The notes: a model not told the origin generated them from the sequence alone. 64,000 nt of DNA from Paracoccus zeaxanthinifaciens ATCC 21588 (GCF_000420145.1 NZ_ATUJ01000012.1:28341-92340), one strand, 5' to 3'; numbered from the stretch's first letter, positions 28,346-38,171 are shown. Translations and numbers: made by a program.

Positions 28346-29518
28346 TCAGCCCGCCGCCTCGGCGTCGATCTGGGCCTTGGACTTGCGGCCCCGCTCGGTC
28401 GCGGATTTCAGCTGGCCGCAGGCGGCCATGATATCCTCTCCGCGCGGGGTGCGGATGGGGCTGGCATAGCCCGCCTTGTAGACGATGTCGGCAAAGGCCT
28501 CGATCCGGTCCCAGCTGGAGCGGTCGTAGGGTGCGCCGGGCCAGGGGTTGAACGGGATCAGGTTGATCTTGGCCGGGATGCCGCGGATCAGCTTGACCAG
28601 CCGGCGCGCGTCCTCGTCGCTGTCGTTCACGCCGTCCAGCATCACGTATTCGAAGGTGATGCGTTCGCTGTTGGACAGGCGCGGATAGTCGCGCAGCGCA
28701 TCCAGCAGCGTCTGGATGTTCCAGCGCTTGTTGATCGGGACCAGCTTGTTGCGCACCTCGTCGGTGGTGGCGTGGAAGCTGATGGCCAGCAGGCAGCCGA
28801 TCTCTTCGGCGGTGCGGGCGATTTCCGGCACGACGCCGCTGGTGGACAGCGTGATGCGGCGGCGCGACAGCGACAGCCCCTCGCCGTCCATGACGACGCG
28901 CATGGCGTCGCGGACATTATCGAAATTGTACAGCGGCTCGCCCATGCCCATCAGGACGATGTTGCTGACGAGGCGCTGTTCGTCCTTGGGCTTGCCCTGT
29001 TCGGGCCATTCGCCCAGATCGTCGCGCACCAGCATCAGCTGGCCGACAATTTCCCCGGCGGTCAGGTTGCGGACCAGCTTCTGGGTGCCGGTGTGGCAGA
29101 AGGAACAGGTCAGCGTGCAGCCGACCTGGCTGCTGACGCACAGCGTGCCGCGGCCTTCCTCGGGGATGTAGACGGCCTCGACCTCGTGACCGCCGGCGAT
29201 GCGCAGCAGGTACTTGCGCGTGCCGTCGGTGCTGATCTGGCGGGTCACGATCTCGGGCAGGGCGATCTCGAACCGCTCGGCCAGCATGGCGCGGTAGTCC
29301 TTGGCCAGGTTCGTCATCTGGGCGAAGTCGCGCACGCCCCAGTAATAGACCCACTGCCAGACCTGGCCCACGCGCATCTTGGCCTGCTTCTCGGGGGTGC
29401 CGGCCTCGATCAGCGCGTCGCGCAGCTGGTCGCGGGTCAGGCCGACGATGTTCGTCAATCCGCCTTCCGGCAGCTTGCGGGGAATGGTCAGCACGTCCTG
29501 CGTGATCGGAGCGTTCAT
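28346..29518 (-). CDS. rlmN: Dual-specificity RNA methyltransferase RlmN
   Basis: 390 residues, a radical-SAM enzyme that makes 2-methyladenosine in 23S rRNA and tRNA. The cluster motif [11 protein letters not shown] holds the three 4Fe-4S cysteines; [14 protein letters not shown] and [17 protein letters not shown] are further family blocks. The C-terminal Cys region lies near residues 350-360. The ATG 29518 is chosen from the conserved start MNAPITQD; an upstream in-frame ATG at 29590 would add 24 unrelated residues. Confidence 0.95.
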   Translation of the reverse strand: MNAPITQDVLTIPRKLPEGGLTNIVGLTRDQLRDALIEAGTPEKQAKMRVGQVWQWVYYWGVRDFAQMTNLAKDYRAMLAERFEIALPEIVTRQISTDGTRKYLLRIAGGHEVEAVYIPEEGRGTLCVSSQVGCTLTCSFCHTGTQKLVRNLTAGEIVGQLMLVRDDLGEWPEQGKPKDEQRLVSNIVLMGMGEPLYNFDNVRDAMRVVMDGEGLSLSRRRITLSTSGVVPEIARTAEEIGCLLAISFHATTDEVRNKLVPINKRWNIQTLLDALRDYPRLSNSERITFEYVMLDGVNDSDEDARRLVKLIRGIPAKINLIPFNPWPGAPYDRSSWDRIEAFADIVYKAGYASPIRTPRGEDIMAACGQLKSATERGRKSKAQIDAEAAG

Positions 29519-29648
29519 GGGATCACCGGTAAGTTTGGCATGTGAATGGGGCGAAGACTGGCACATAAGCCAAAGAGGGGCGGAAATCAACCGATCCGCC
29601 CCATCCGGGATGCATAACAGCCTTGGCGTGGCCGAATGGCCGCGCGGC

Positions 29649-30170
29649 TTACTTGCAGCGTTCCTGCGCGGTGTTCGTCGCCGCGGTGATGCCCGACAGG
29701 CTGAACGTGTCCTTGGTCGTGGTGCCGCGCGCCGAACGCCCGGTCACGACCGCGGTCGCACCCGCACGCAGCGCGCCGACCAGCGCCTGGTCGTCCGAGG
29801 GGCTGCCGGTCCAGGCGCTCTCGCCTTCGGTGAACAGGTTGAACTTGCGACCGCCGATATCGACCTCGACCGTCGAATCGGGCGCGAAGGGATAACCGCC
29901 GGTAAAGGACACCTCGCCGGCCTGGCCCGGACGATACGCGACATAGAGCCGGATGTCCCCGCGCGTCACCTCGGCCGGCTGGCCGTCCTTGGTGTTCAGC
30001 GTGGATTTCGGGGGCGAAACCGCCCAGCATTCGCGCGGATTGTCCGCGGCGAAGACCGTCCAGTCGCCTTCCGTGGCGACCACATTCGTCGATTCCTGCG
30101 CCATCGCCGAACCCATCCCCGCGATCAGGATCAGGCTGGCGCCGATGCCGCGCAGCGTGGTGGTAAACAT
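29649..30170 (-). CDS. Invasion-associated locus B (IalB) family exported protein
   Basis: 173 residues with a clear signal peptide ending GSAMAQES near residue 27. The mature part matches the IalB family: [40 protein letters not shown] and a C-terminal Cys that can pair with the Cys in RECW. Despite the name, the family is widespread in free-living alphaproteobacteria and its role is unclear. AGGAGG lies six bases before ATG 30170. Divergent from the asparaginase gene. Confidence 0.83.
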   Translation of the reverse strand: MFTTTLRGIGASLILIAGMGSAMAQESTNVVATEGDWTVFAADNPRECWAVSPPKSTLNTKDGQPAEVTRGDIRLYVAYRPGQAGEVSFTGGYPFAPDSTVEVDIGGRKFNLFTEGESAWTGSPSDDQALVGALRAGATAVVTGRSARGTTTKDTFSLSGITAATNTAQERCK

Positions 30171-30219
30171 GCTCTGGCCTCCTGCCATTCGTTTCGCCGC
30201 TTCAACGGGCGTTGTTCCC

Positions 30220-30251
30220 GATTGGAGTGGTCTTTTCAACCATCTCCGATC
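30220..30251. promoter_or_regulatory. Imperfect inverted repeat between ialB-like and asparaginase genes
   Basis: Arms gattggagtggt (30220-30231) and accatctccgatc (30239-30251) pair over 12 positions with one wobble and one bulge; loop is cttttca. It sits between two divergent genes, so it may be an operator for either. No regulator is identified. Confidence 0.4.
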
Positions 30252-30323
30252 AGGATAGCGAAAATCATGTGCCGATAAAGGCCATGCTTCCACATATCGC
30301 GCAATTGTCAGGGGGGACGGGGC

Positions 30324-31310
30324 ATGCAACCAGCCGAAATGATAGAATTGTGGCGCGGCGACCTGTGCGAGAGCGTGCATCGCGGCCATGCCGTCATCTG
30401 CGACCGCCAGGGCGTGGTCGAGGCATGGGGCAACCCATCCGAGGTGATCCTGCCCCGATCGTCCTGCAAGATGATCCAGGCCCTGCCCCTGATCGAGAGC
30501 GGCGCCGCCGACGCCGCCGGCCTGACCGACCGGCAGCTGGCGCTGGCCTGCGCCAGCCATTCGGGCGCGGCGATGCATGTCGATGCGGTCGGCGACTGGC
30601 TGCACGGCCTCGGGATGGCCGAGGGCGACCTGCGCTGCGGCTGCCACCTGCCCCGCGACCGGGACGAACGCCACCGGCTGACCTGCGGCGGCCATGCGCC
30701 CTCGCAACTGCACAACAACTGCTCGGGCAAGCATGCGGGCTTTCTGACGCTGAACCGCCACCTGGGCGGCGACGCGGACTATACTTGCGTCGACCACCCC
30801 GTGCAGCAGGCCGTCCGGACCGCCTTCGAAGAGGTGACGGGCGAGGAAAGCCCGGGCTTCGGGATCGACGGCTGCTCGGCGCCGAACTGGGCCTGTTCGC
30901 TGACCGGGCTGGCGCGCGCGATGGCGCAGTTCGCCACCCCGCGCGACGATCTGCGGGGGCGTGCGATGGGCCGCCTGGTCGATGCGATGCGCACCCATCC
31001 CGAGATGGTAGCGGGCGAGGGGCGCGTCTGCACCGAACTGATGCGCGCGGGCCGCGGGCGCGTCGCCGCCAAGACCGGGGCCGAGGCCGTCTTCGTGGCG
31101 ATCCTGCCGGACGAGGGGATGGGCCTTGCGCTGAAGATCACCGACGGTGCGACCCGCGCCTCCGAGGCCGCGATCACGGCGCTGGTGCGCTATCTGGGCG
31201 TGATCGACCGCAATGCGCCGGTCATCGGGCGCGTGTTGACCGATCCGATCGTGAACTGGCGCGGCATCGCGACGGGCGAGATGCGCCTTGCGCCCGGATT
31301 CCCGAACTGA
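30324..31310 (+). CDS. Rhizobial-type L-asparaginase (AnsA/ReAII-like)
   Basis: 328 residues. The family is recognised by PRSSCKMIQALPLIESGAAD, the LHNNCSGKHAGFL block and the late AAKTGAEAV motif; these hold the Ser-Lys and Cys residues of class 3 asparaginases. It hydrolyses L-asparagine to aspartate and ammonia, probably in the cytoplasm, as no signal is seen. AGGGGGGA precedes the ATG. Convergent with the TSUP carrier; the 134 bases between hold no gene or clear terminator that I can see. Confidence 0.86.
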   Translation: MQPAEMIELWRGDLCESVHRGHAVICDRQGVVEAWGNPSEVILPRSSCKMIQALPLIESGAADAAGLTDRQLALACASHSGAAMHVDAVGDWLHGLGMAEGDLRCGCHLPRDRDERHRLTCGGHAPSQLHNNCSGKHAGFLTLNRHLGGDADYTCVDHPVQQAVRTAFEEVTGEESPGFGIDGCSAPNWACSLTGLARAMAQFATPRDDLRGRAMGRLVDAMRTHPEMVAGEGRVCTELMRAGRGRVAAKTGAEAVFVAILPDEGMGLALKITDGATRASEAAITALVRYLGVIDRNAPVIGRVLTDPIVNWRGIATGEMRLAPGFPN

Positions 31311-31444
31311 GCTGCGACCCGCCCGCGAATCGTCACGTTACCGTGGCATTCCCGCGCTAGGCTGGGGCCACGGGATCGTCCCCCTAGTCCCGCGATGCGC
31401 GAAGGCCGGCGCCCCTTGGCAGAGCGGGCGTCGGCGACGCGGGC

Positions 31445-32203
31445 TCAGACCATCTGCCAGATCAGCCGGACCGCAAGGATGGACGAGGTCGCGACCAGCA
31501 GCGGCTTGATCAGCCGCGACCCGATCCGCGAGGCCAGCCGCGCACCCAGCATCGCACCCGCGATCTGCGCGGCCCCCATCGCAAGGCCAAGCAGCCACAG
31601 CGGCTTGCCCACCAGCGCAAAGGCAGCAAGCCCGCCCAGGTTCGACGCGAAGTTCAGCAGCTTGGTATGCGCCGTCGCCTTCAGCACGCCGTATCCGGCC
31701 AAGGTCACGAAGCCGATCATGTAGAACGCCCCCGCCCCCGGCCCGATCAGCCCGTCATAGAAGCCCACCAGCGGCACGATGGTCGCGGCGAACATCCCCG
31801 CCCCCATCCGGCGGATGCGGTCCAGGTCGTTCAGGCCGGGCTTGAGCGCGAAGAACAGCGCGATGCCGATCAGGATCACCGGCAGCAGCAGCCGCAGCCC
31901 GTCCGTCGGCACCGACGAGATCAGCGCCGCGCCCACGGCCCCCGCCACGCCCGCGATCGCCGCCTGCCGCCACTGGCTGCGCAGATCGACCAGACCGCGG
32001 CGGGCATAGCTGATGGCAGCGGTTCCCGCCCCGAACAGGCCCTGCACCTTGTTCGTGGCCAGCGCCTGCGCGGGCGGGATGCCCGCCAGCATCAGCGCGG
32101 GCACGGTGATCAACCCGCCGCCCCCCGCGATGCTGTCGATGAAGCCCGCCGCGAAACCCGCCGCCACCAGCAGCAGGAACAGATCGAATGTCAGGTCCAG
32201 CAT
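31445..32203 (-). CDS. TSUP (TauE/SafE) family membrane transporter
   Basis: 252 residues with about eight hydrophobic segments. The TSUP pattern is GFIDSIAGGGGLITVPAL near the N-terminus and GFYDGLIGPGAGAFY in the second half, the two repeats of the family. Members transport sulfite, sulfoacetate or other small anions; the substrate is unknown here. Its ATG lies five bases after the serB stop, so serB and this gene form an operon. Confidence 0.87.
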   Translation of the reverse strand: MLDLTFDLFLLLVAAGFAAGFIDSIAGGGGLITVPALMLAGIPPAQALATNKVQGLFGAGTAAISYARRGLVDLRSQWRQAAIAGVAGAVGAALISSVPTDGLRLLLPVILIGIALFFALKPGLNDLDRIRRMGAGMFAATIVPLVGFYDGLIGPGAGAFYMIGFVTLAGYGVLKATAHTKLLNFASNLGGLAAFALVGKPLWLLGLAMGAAQIAGAMLGARLASRIGSRLIKPLLVATSSILAVRLIWQMV

Positions 32204-32207
32204 GGGC

Positions 32208-33086
32208 TTATGCCGTCACGAAATCGGATGCGGCATAGCCTTGCAGATACAGAAGCGCGGTCAGGTCGCCGTGATTGATCCGCAGCTGCGCCTGCGCGGC
32301 GACGGCGGGCTTGGCGTGCAGCGCGACGCCCGCGCCCGCCATCTGGATCATCCCCAGATCGTTCGCCCCGTCGCCCACGGCCAGCACATCCTCGGGGGTC
32401 AGGCCCAGCCTTGCGGCGATCTCCTCCAGCGCCTCGACCTTGGCCTCGCGGCCCAGGACGGGCAGCGCGACATGGCCGGTCAGGACGCCATCCTCGGCCA
32501 ACAGCGTGTTGGCGCGGTTCTCGTCGAAGCCCAGCTGCGCCGCGACCGATTCGGTAAAGGCCGTGAACCCGCCCGAGACCAGCGCCGCATAGGCCCCGTG
32601 GGCGCGCATGGTCGCCACCAGCACCTGCCCGCCGGGGGCCATGGTGATGCGGCTGGCCAGCACCTCCTGGATGGTGCCCTCGGGCAGGCCGGCCAGCAGG
32701 CCGACGCGCTCGACCAGCGCCTCGTGGAAGTTCAGCTCGCCGTTCATGGCGCGGGCGGTGATGTCGGCGACGCGTTCGCCGACGCCCGCGACATCGGCAA
32801 GCTCGTCGATGCATTCCTGCGCGATCATGGTCGAATCCATGTCCGCCAGCAGGATGCGCTTGCGGCGGCCCTGCGCGGGCTGGATCGCCAGGTCGATGCC
32901 GATCTGCTGCAGGTCCGACCAGACCCGGTCCAGGTCCGACGGCACGGTCGCCACGTCGAATTCCGCAGCGATTCCGGGGGCAAGCCAGCGCGGATCGCTG
33001 CCGTGCCACTGGGCGGCAAGCCCGCCGGGAAGATCCTGGTCCAGATTGGCCGCGGCAGGCGCGGCGATCAGCGAAACGGTGAACAT
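32208..33086 (-). CDS. serB: Phosphoserine phosphatase SerB
   Basis: 292 residues. An N-terminal regulatory stretch is followed by the HAD phosphatase core: the nucleophile motif [27 protein letters not shown] and [14 protein letters not shown]. It catalyses the last step of serine synthesis. serC and serA are divergent across a 131-base region, so the three steps of the pathway sit together. AAAGGA lies before ATG 33086; a start 27 bases upstream is less likely. Confidence 0.95.
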   Translation of the reverse strand: MFTVSLIAAPAAANLDQDLPGGLAAQWHGSDPRWLAPGIAAEFDVATVPSDLDRVWSDLQQIGIDLAIQPAQGRRKRILLADMDSTMIAQECIDELADVAGVGERVADITARAMNGELNFHEALVERVGLLAGLPEGTIQEVLASRITMAPGGQVLVATMRAHGAYAALVSGGFTAFTESVAAQLGFDENRANTLLAEDGVLTGHVALPVLGREAKVEALEEIAARLGLTPEDVLAVGDGANDLGMIQMAGAGVALHAKPAVAAQAQLRINHGDLTALLYLQGYAASDFVTA

Positions 33087-33134
33087 GCGGGCGATCCTTT
33101 CCTGACTGCACATCGTCTAGGCCAAAGTTTTTTC

Positions 33135-33163
33135 TTGCGCCAGTGATGCCGTGGCCCTATTTC
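33135..33163 (+). promoter_or_regulatory. Candidate promoter of serC-serA
   Basis: A -35 like TTGCGC at 33135-33140 and a -10 like TATTTC at 33158-33163, 17 bases apart. The predicted start near 33170 would leave a leader of about 48 bases that contains the serC leader hairpins. Confidence 0.4.
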
Positions 33164-33169
33164 CGTCAG

Positions 33170-33217
33170 CGGGACACCCTTCCCCAACGAAGGGCTTCTA
33201 GCTGGAAGGCTAAGCAC
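33170..33217 (+). ncRNA. serC leader (structured 5' leader)
   Basis: Just upstream of serC lie hairpin cccttc/gaaggg (33177-33182 with 33189-33194) and a short hairpin tagc/gcta (33199-33202 with 33209-33212) whose loop holds the GGAAG ribosome site. The first arm, ccttcc (33178-33183), can instead pair with ggaagg (33204-33209), so two exclusive folds can show or hide the ribosome site. A serC leader motif is known in alphaproteobacteria; matching it is by position and shape, not by model search. Confidence 0.55.
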
Positions 33218-34363
33218 ATGAGCGATCATCCGATCCCGGCCACGCGGCCGGCAAACCCGCGTTTCTCGTCCGGCCCCTGCGCCAAGATTCCCCAATACGA
33301 TCTGAACATGCTGTCGGACGCGCCCCTTGGCCGTTCGCACCGTTCCGCCGTCGGCAAGTCCAAGCTGGCCGAGGCGATCGACCTGACCCGCAAGGTCCTG
33401 GGCGTCCCCGACGACTACCGCATCGGCATCGTCCCCGGTTCCGACACCGGCGCGGTCGAGATGGCGATGTGGACCATGCTGGGCGAACGCCCCGTGGAAA
33501 TGCTGGCTTGGGAAAGCTTCGGCGAAGGCTGGGTCACCGACGCCGTCAAGCAGCTGAAGCTGGACGCCACCGTCCGCAAGGCCGATTACGGCCATATCGT
33601 CGACCTGGCCGAAGTCGATTTCGACCGCGACGTGGTCTTCACCTGGAACGGCACCACCAGCGGCGTGCGCGTGCCGAACGGCGATGCGATCCCGGCGGAC
33701 CGCGCGGGCCTGACCATCTGCGACGCGACCAGCGCGGCCTTCGCGATGGAGTTGCCCTGGGACAAGCTGGACGTGACCACCTTCAGCTGGCAGAAGGTGC
33801 TGGGCGGCGAAGGCGCGCATGGCGTGCTGATCCTGTCGCCCCGCGCCGTCGAGCGTCTCGAATCCTATACCCCCGACCGTCCCCTGCCCAAGATCTTCCG
33901 CCTGACCAAGGGCGGCAAGCTGATCGAGGGCATCTTCAAGGGCGAGACGATCAACACCCCGTCCATGCTGGCGGTCGAGGATTACCTCGTGGCGCTGAAA
34001 TGGGCCGAGGGCCTGGGCGGGCTGAAGGGCCTCGTGGCGCGTGCCGACGCGAATGCCAAGGCGGTCGCGGACTTCATCGCCGACAAGGACTGGATCGCGA
34101 ACCTGGCCGCCGATCCCGCCACCGCATCGACGACCAGCGTCTGCGTGAAATTCACCGATCCGGCCATCAAGGACGGTGCGGCCTTCGCCAAGGCCGTCGC
34201 CAAGCGGCTGGAGAAGGAAGGCGTGGCGCTGGACGCCGGCGCCTATCGCGACGCGCCCGCGGGCCTGCGCATCTGGTGCGGATCGACGGTTGAAACCGCC
34301 GATGTCGCGGCGCTGATGCCCTGGGTCGAATGGGCCTATCGCGCCGAACTGGCCGCGCAATAA
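33218..34363 (+). CDS. serC: Phosphoserine aminotransferase SerC
   Basis: 381 residues of the long alphaproteobacterial type. The PLP lysine is in [28 protein letters not shown] opens the protein, and [10 protein letters not shown] is the phosphate-site loop. It converts 3-phosphohydroxypyruvate to phosphoserine. The GGAAGG ribosome site is part of the leader structure upstream. serA follows after 94 bases, so the two are probably co-transcribed. Confidence 0.96.
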   Translation: MSDHPIPATRPANPRFSSGPCAKIPQYDLNMLSDAPLGRSHRSAVGKSKLAEAIDLTRKVLGVPDDYRIGIVPGSDTGAVEMAMWTMLGERPVEMLAWESFGEGWVTDAVKQLKLDATVRKADYGHIVDLAEVDFDRDVVFTWNGTTSGVRVPNGDAIPADRAGLTICDATSAAFAMELPWDKLDVTTFSWQKVLGGEGAHGVLILSPRAVERLESYTPDRPLPKIFRLTKGGKLIEGIFKGETINTPSMLAVEDYLVALKWAEGLGGLKGLVARADANAKAVADFIADKDWIANLAADPATASTTSVCVKFTDPAIKDGAAFAKAVAKRLEKEGVALDAGAYRDAPAGLRIWCGSTVETADVAALMPWVEWAYRAELAAQ

Positions 34364-34373
34364 GCGGATTTCC

Positions 34374-34390
34374 GGGGGCCCCGCGCCCCC
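34374..34390 (+). terminator. Weak hairpin between serC and serA
   Basis: A 6-base stem, gggggc at 34374-34379 and gccccc at 34385-34390, followed by cgttt. The T-run is short, so it may be an attenuator or mRNA-end stabiliser, not a full stop. Confidence 0.35.
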
Positions 34391-34457
34391 CGTTTCCCAA
34401 ACGAACACAGCATCCGCGAGGCAGCTGCCCGGATGCCGCATGCAAAGGATGAACGCC

Positions 34458-36047
34458 ATGCCGAAGGTTCTCGTGTCCGACAAGCTGTCGGAAACCGCCG
34501 TCCAGATCTTCCGCGATCGCGGGGTCGAGGTGGATTACCTGCCCGATCTGGGCAAGGACAAGGAAAAGCTGGCCGAGGTGATCGGCCAGTATGACGGCCT
34601 TGCCATCCGCTCGGCCACCAAGGTCACCGAGAAGCTGCTGGAGAACGCGACCAACCTGAAGGTCGTGGGCCGCGCGGGCATCGGTGTCGACAACGTGGAC
34701 ATCCCCGCCGCCAGCAAGAAGGGCGTCATCGTGATGAACACGCCCTTCGGCAACTCGATCACCACCGCCGAACACGCCATCGCGATGATGTTCGCGGTCG
34801 CCCGCCAGCTGCCCGAAGCCAGCGTCAGCACCCATGCCGGCAAGTGGGAAAAGAGCCGCTTCATGGGCGTCGAGCTGTTCAACAAGACGCTCGGCGTGAT
34901 CGGGGCGGGCAATATCGGTTCGATCGTGATCGACCGCGCGCTCGGCCTGCACATGAAGGTCCTGGCCTTCGATCCCTTCCTGTCCGAGGAACGCGCCAAG
35001 GAACTGGGCGTCACCAAGGTCGAGCTGGACGAGCTGCTGGGCAAGGCCGATTTCATCACCTTCCACGTGCCGCTGACCGAGAAGACAAAGAACATCCTTT
35101 CGCGCGAGAACATCGCCAAGCTGAAGCCGGGCGTCCGCATCGTGAACTGCGCACGCGGCGGCCTGGTGGACGAGGACGCGCTGGCCGACGCCCTGAAGGA
35201 GGGCCGCGTCGCCGGTGCCGCCTTCGACGTCTTCGCCGTCGAGCCCGCGACCGAAAGCCCGCTGTTCAACCTGCCGAACGTCGTCGTGACCCCGCACCTG
35301 GGCGCCTCGACCACCGAGGCGCAGGAAAACGTGGCCCTTCAGGTCGCCGAGCAGATGTCGGACTATCTGCTGACGGGCGCCGTGCAGAACGCGCTGAACA
35401 TGCCCTCGGTCACCGCCGAGGAAGCCGCCGTCATGGGCCCCTGGATCAAGCTGGCAGGCCACCTGGGCGCCTTCGTGGGCCAGATGACCGACGAGCCGAT
35501 CAAGGCCGTGAACATCCTCTATGACGGTGTCGCGTCCGAGATGAACCTGAACGCGCTGAACGCGGCCGTGCTGTCGGGCGTGATGCAGGCGACGAACCCG
35601 GACGTGAACATGGTCTCGGCCCCGGTCATGGCCAAGGAACGCGGCGTGCAGGTCTCGACCACGACGCAGGGCAAGGGCGGCGTCTACGAGGGGTACGTGA
35701 AGGTGACCTGCGTCACCGCCACGCGCGAACGCTCGATCGCGGGCGCGGTCTTCAGCGACGGCAAGCCGCGCTTCATCCAGATCCGCGGCATCAACATCGA
35801 CGCCGAGGTGGGCGCGCACATGCTGTACACCCGCAACAAGGACGTGCCGGGCGTCATCGGCGCACTGGGTTCGACCCTGGGCGGGCTGGGCGTCAACATC
35901 GCGAACTTCACCCTGGGCCGTGCGGATCAGGGCGGCGACGCCATCGCGATCCTGTACCTGGACGATGCCGTCAGCCCCGAGGTCCTGGCCGCGCTGGAAG
36001 GCACCGGCAAGTTCCTGCAGGCCCGCGCCCTGCAATTCGAGGTTTGA
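34458..36047 (+). CDS. serA: D-3-phosphoglycerate dehydrogenase SerA (long type with ACT)
   Basis: 529 residues. Substrate- and NAD-binding domains share the N-terminal 320 residues, with GVIGAGNIGSIV and the catalytic HLGAST near the end of the NAD domain; RAGIGVDNVD is also present. An intervening ASB domain and a C-terminal ACT domain (about 450-529, DVPGVIGALGSTLGGLGVNIANF) follow, so serine feedback is likely. It performs the first step of serine synthesis. ATG 34458 has AAAGG nine bases upstream; two earlier in-frame ATGs have no spacing for a ribosome site. Confidence 0.95.
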   Translation: MPKVLVSDKLSETAVQIFRDRGVEVDYLPDLGKDKEKLAEVIGQYDGLAIRSATKVTEKLLENATNLKVVGRAGIGVDNVDIPAASKKGVIVMNTPFGNSITTAEHAIAMMFAVARQLPEASVSTHAGKWEKSRFMGVELFNKTLGVIGAGNIGSIVIDRALGLHMKVLAFDPFLSEERAKELGVTKVELDELLGKADFITFHVPLTEKTKNILSRENIAKLKPGVRIVNCARGGLVDEDALADALKEGRVAGAAFDVFAVEPATESPLFNLPNVVVTPHLGASTTEAQENVALQVAEQMSDYLLTGAVQNALNMPSVTAEEAAVMGPWIKLAGHLGAFVGQMTDEPIKAVNILYDGVASEMNLNALNAAVLSGVMQATNPDVNMVSAPVMAKERGVQVSTTTQGKGGVYEGYVKVTCVTATRERSIAGAVFSDGKPRFIQIRGINIDAEVGAHMLYTRNKDVPGVIGALGSTLGGLGVNIANFTLGRADQGGDAIAILYLDDAVSPEVLAALEGTGKFLQARALQFEV

Positions 36048-36054
36048 CCTCGCT

Positions 36055-36090
36055 GCCGTGCCCCCCTACCCAAGGGGGGCGCGGCACGGC
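36055..36090 (+). terminator. Stem-loop after serA
   Basis: An outer stem gccgtgc/gcacggc (36055-36061 with 36084-36090) and an inner stem ccccct/aggggg (36062-36067 with 36073-36078) form a strong, imperfect hairpin seven bases after the serA stop. There is no T-run, so termination would not be of the classical kind. Confidence 0.4.
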
Positions 36091-36116
36091 CCGCCGCGCC
36101 AAGGGCGGGGAATGCG

Positions 36117-36839
36117 ATGCAAGTTTACGCGATTGGCGACATCCACGGACAGATCGACCTGCTGAGGGCCGCGCATGAGCGGATCTTCCGCGACGGCGGA
36201 CAGGACGCGCTGATCGTCCATGTCGGCGACCTGATCGACCGCGGCCCGGATTCGCGCGGCGTGGTGGAACACCTGCTGCAAGGGCGCCGCGACGGCCGCA
36301 ACTGGGTCGTCACCCGCGGCAATCACGACCGCTTCCTGCCGGCATTCCTGAACACCCCCGACTGGATCGACCCCGGCCTGTCCTCGGGGCAGCACTGGCT
36401 GGACCATGCGGGCCTGGGGGCGCGTGCGACGCTGGAATCCTATGGCGTCGATATCGACCGACCCCATCACCAGGTGCTGGACGACGCCCGCCGCACGGTG
36501 CCGCAGGCCCATTCGGATTTCCTGGCGACCCTGCCGCTGTGGTATCTGCACCCGCTGGCCCTGTTCGTCCATGCGGGCATCCGTCCCGGCGTGGGCCTGA
36601 CCGACCAGCAGGAACACGACCTCGTCTGGATCCGGAAGGGCTTCCTGGAAAGCGAGGCCGATTTCGGCCCGCTGATCGTGCACGGGCACACCGCTCTGGA
36701 CCGGCCCACCCGCTATCGCAACAGGCTGAACATCGACGGCGGGGCCGCCTACGGCCGCCCGCTGGCCACCGTCGCCATCGGTCCGGGCACGGTCGACCTG
36801 CTGACCGATCAGGGCCGCCAGCCGATGGAGATCGAATGA
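36117..36839 (+). CDS. PPP-family metallophosphoesterase (serine/threonine phosphatase-like)
   Basis: 240 residues. The PPP signatures are complete: GDIHG (7-11), GDLIDRG (about 37-43), GNHD (about 68-71) and the later HTALDRP metal histidine. The family removes phosphate from proteins or dinucleotide polyphosphates; bacterial members of this size resemble lambda-type phosphatases or ApaH-like enzymes. The CreA-like gene overlaps its stop by four bases, so the two are coupled. Confidence 0.87.
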   Translation: MQVYAIGDIHGQIDLLRAAHERIFRDGGQDALIVHVGDLIDRGPDSRGVVEHLLQGRRDGRNWVVTRGNHDRFLPAFLNTPDWIDPGLSSGQHWLDHAGLGARATLESYGVDIDRPHHQVLDDARRTVPQAHSDFLATLPLWYLHPLALFVHAGIRPGVGLTDQQEHDLVWIRKGFLESEADFGPLIVHGHTALDRPTRYRNRLNIDGGAAYGRPLATVAIGPGTVDLLTDQGRQPMEIE

Positions 36840-37294
36840 TACGCCCCCTGATCCTGATCGCCGCCCTTCTGCCCCAGACCCTGATGGCCCGCGAAGTGGC
36901 CGAGGTCGGCGTGGACTGGGTCGGAAACGACATCGTCATCGAGGCGGTCGCCGATCCCGACATCCCGGGCGTCACCTGCCACCTGGCCTTCTTCAGCCGG
37001 TCGGTCATCGACCGCCTCAGCCAGGGGAACTGGTTCGAGGATCCGTCCAACAGCGCGATCGAATGTGCGCGCACCGGTCCGATCGACCTGACGGGGGTCG
37101 CGCTGGACGAGGATGGCGACGAGGTCTTCCGAGAGAGCAGGTCGCTGATCTTCAAGTCGCTGCGCGTGCGGCGGGTCTTCGACGCGGAATCGCGGGTGCT
37201 GATCTATCTGGCCCACGGGTCCGAACTGACCGAAGGCTCGGCCAAGATGTCCATCGCGACCGTCCCCCTGCTGCCCGAGGATCAGGCACCCTGA
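36836..37294 (+). CDS. CreA family exported protein
   Basis: 152 residues with a short signal peptide ending ALLPQTLMA. CreA features are visible: GVDWVGNDIVIEAVADPDIPGVTCHLAFFSR and the second Cys in SNSAIECARTGPID; the two cysteines probably form a disulfide in the periplasm. CreA's function is unknown. Start ATG 36836 overlaps the phosphatase stop. Confidence 0.83.
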   Translation: MIRPLILIAALLPQTLMAREVAEVGVDWVGNDIVIEAVADPDIPGVTCHLAFFSRSVIDRLSQGNWFEDPSNSAIECARTGPIDLTGVALDEDGDEVFRESRSLIFKSLRVRRVFDAESRVLIYLAHGSELTEGSAKMSIATVPLLPEDQAP

Positions 37295-37381
37295 AGCCCG
37301 CGCGGTGGACAGTTCGCCCCGCGGCGGCTAGAAGGCGGGCTGTCTTTTCAAGTGCCGGGATTCGGGATGGAAGCGAAACAC

Positions 37382-37714
37382 ATGCCGCTGCAGGGTCGCA
37401 TCGCGAAATACAGCCTGGGCCAGGTGGTGCGTCACCGCAACCGCCCCTTTCGCGGCGTGATCTTCGACGTGGACCCCGAATTCGCCAATACCGAGGAATG
37501 GTACGAATCCATCCCCGAGGATGCGCGTCCGGCCAAGGACCAGCCCTTCTACCATCTCTATGCCGAGACCGAGGCGACCTTCTATGTCGCCTATGTCTCG
37601 GAGCAGAACCTGGAGCTGGACCTGTCGGGCGAACCGCTGGAGCATCCCGAACTGGGCGAGATGTTCGACGAGTTCGAGAACGGCCGATACCACCTGGGCG
37701 TGCCGGTCAACTGA
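37382..37714 (+). CDS. hspQ: Heat shock protein HspQ / hemimethylated-DNA-binding (YccV-like)
   Basis: About 110 residues. The HspQ core is well conserved: AKYSLGQVVRHR, FRGVIFDVDPEFANTEEWYESIP and KDQPFYHLYAE...AYVSEQNL. In enterobacteria HspQ helps Lon degrade certain proteins; the role here is by homology. ATG 37382 is favoured because GGAAG lies about eight bases before it; ATG 37367 and 37352 are alternatives. It overlaps the end of the convergent RsbW-like gene by eight bases. Confidence 0.86.
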   Translation: MPLQGRIAKYSLGQVVRHRNRPFRGVIFDVDPEFANTEEWYESIPEDARPAKDQPFYHLYAETEATFYVAYVSEQNLELDLSGEPLEHPELGEMFDEFENGRYHLGVPVN

Positions 37715-38171
37715 CCGAGGCGAAGGGCACGCTGAAGGCCAGGTAGTTGCGGCTGCCTTCGCGGTAATAGCACAGCGCCTGCGTCAGATCCTGGATAAGG
37801 AACCAGCCGAACCCCCCTTCGGGCATGTCGGTCGCGCGCGGCAGGTTGCGCGGCGCAAGGCATTCGTCGGGCAACGACGCCCCGTCATCGGTCAGCGCAC
37901 AGGCCAGCCCGCCCGCATGGCGCACCACGCACAGATGGATCACCGGTTGCCCATCCGCGGCCATGTCGGGGGCATGTTCGGCCACGTTATTCATCACCTC
38001 GGCCAGGACCAGTTCCAGCCGCCCCAGCGTATCCTCGGCCACCAGGTCGGCAAAGCGGCTGCGGATGTCCTGCAGCGTGCCGCGCACCGTTTCCGGGCTG
38101 GCACGCAGGACGCGGTTGAACATGGGCTGGCTGTCGGGGACGGGGCGCATGTCGGGTTCGGTCGAATTCAT
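37707..38171 (-). CDS. RsbW/SpoIIAB-like anti-sigma-type ATP-binding protein
   Basis: 154 residues of the HATPase_c_2 (GHKL) class. The N box is ELVLAEVMNNVAEHA, and GGFGWFLIQDL is the G-box region, so ATP binding is expected. Such proteins hold or phosphorylate STAS antagonists. The STAS gene lies 30 bases upstream on the same strand, forming a partner-switch pair. AAGGAG is nine bases before the ATG. No sigma factor gene is in the window, so the regulated target is unknown. Confidence 0.82.
   Translation of the reverse strand: MNSTEPDMRPVPDSQPMFNRVLRASPETVRGTLQDIRSRFADLVAEDTLGRLELVLAEVMNNVAEHAPDMAADGQPVIHLCVVRHAGGLACALTDDGASLPDECLAPRNLPRATDMPEGGFGWFLIQDLTQALCYYREGSRNYLAFSVPFASVS

Noticed and set aside
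36055..36090. A riboswitch ahead of the metallophosphoesterase
   Set aside because: It is a single GC-rich stem-loop with no recognisable ligand-binding core.
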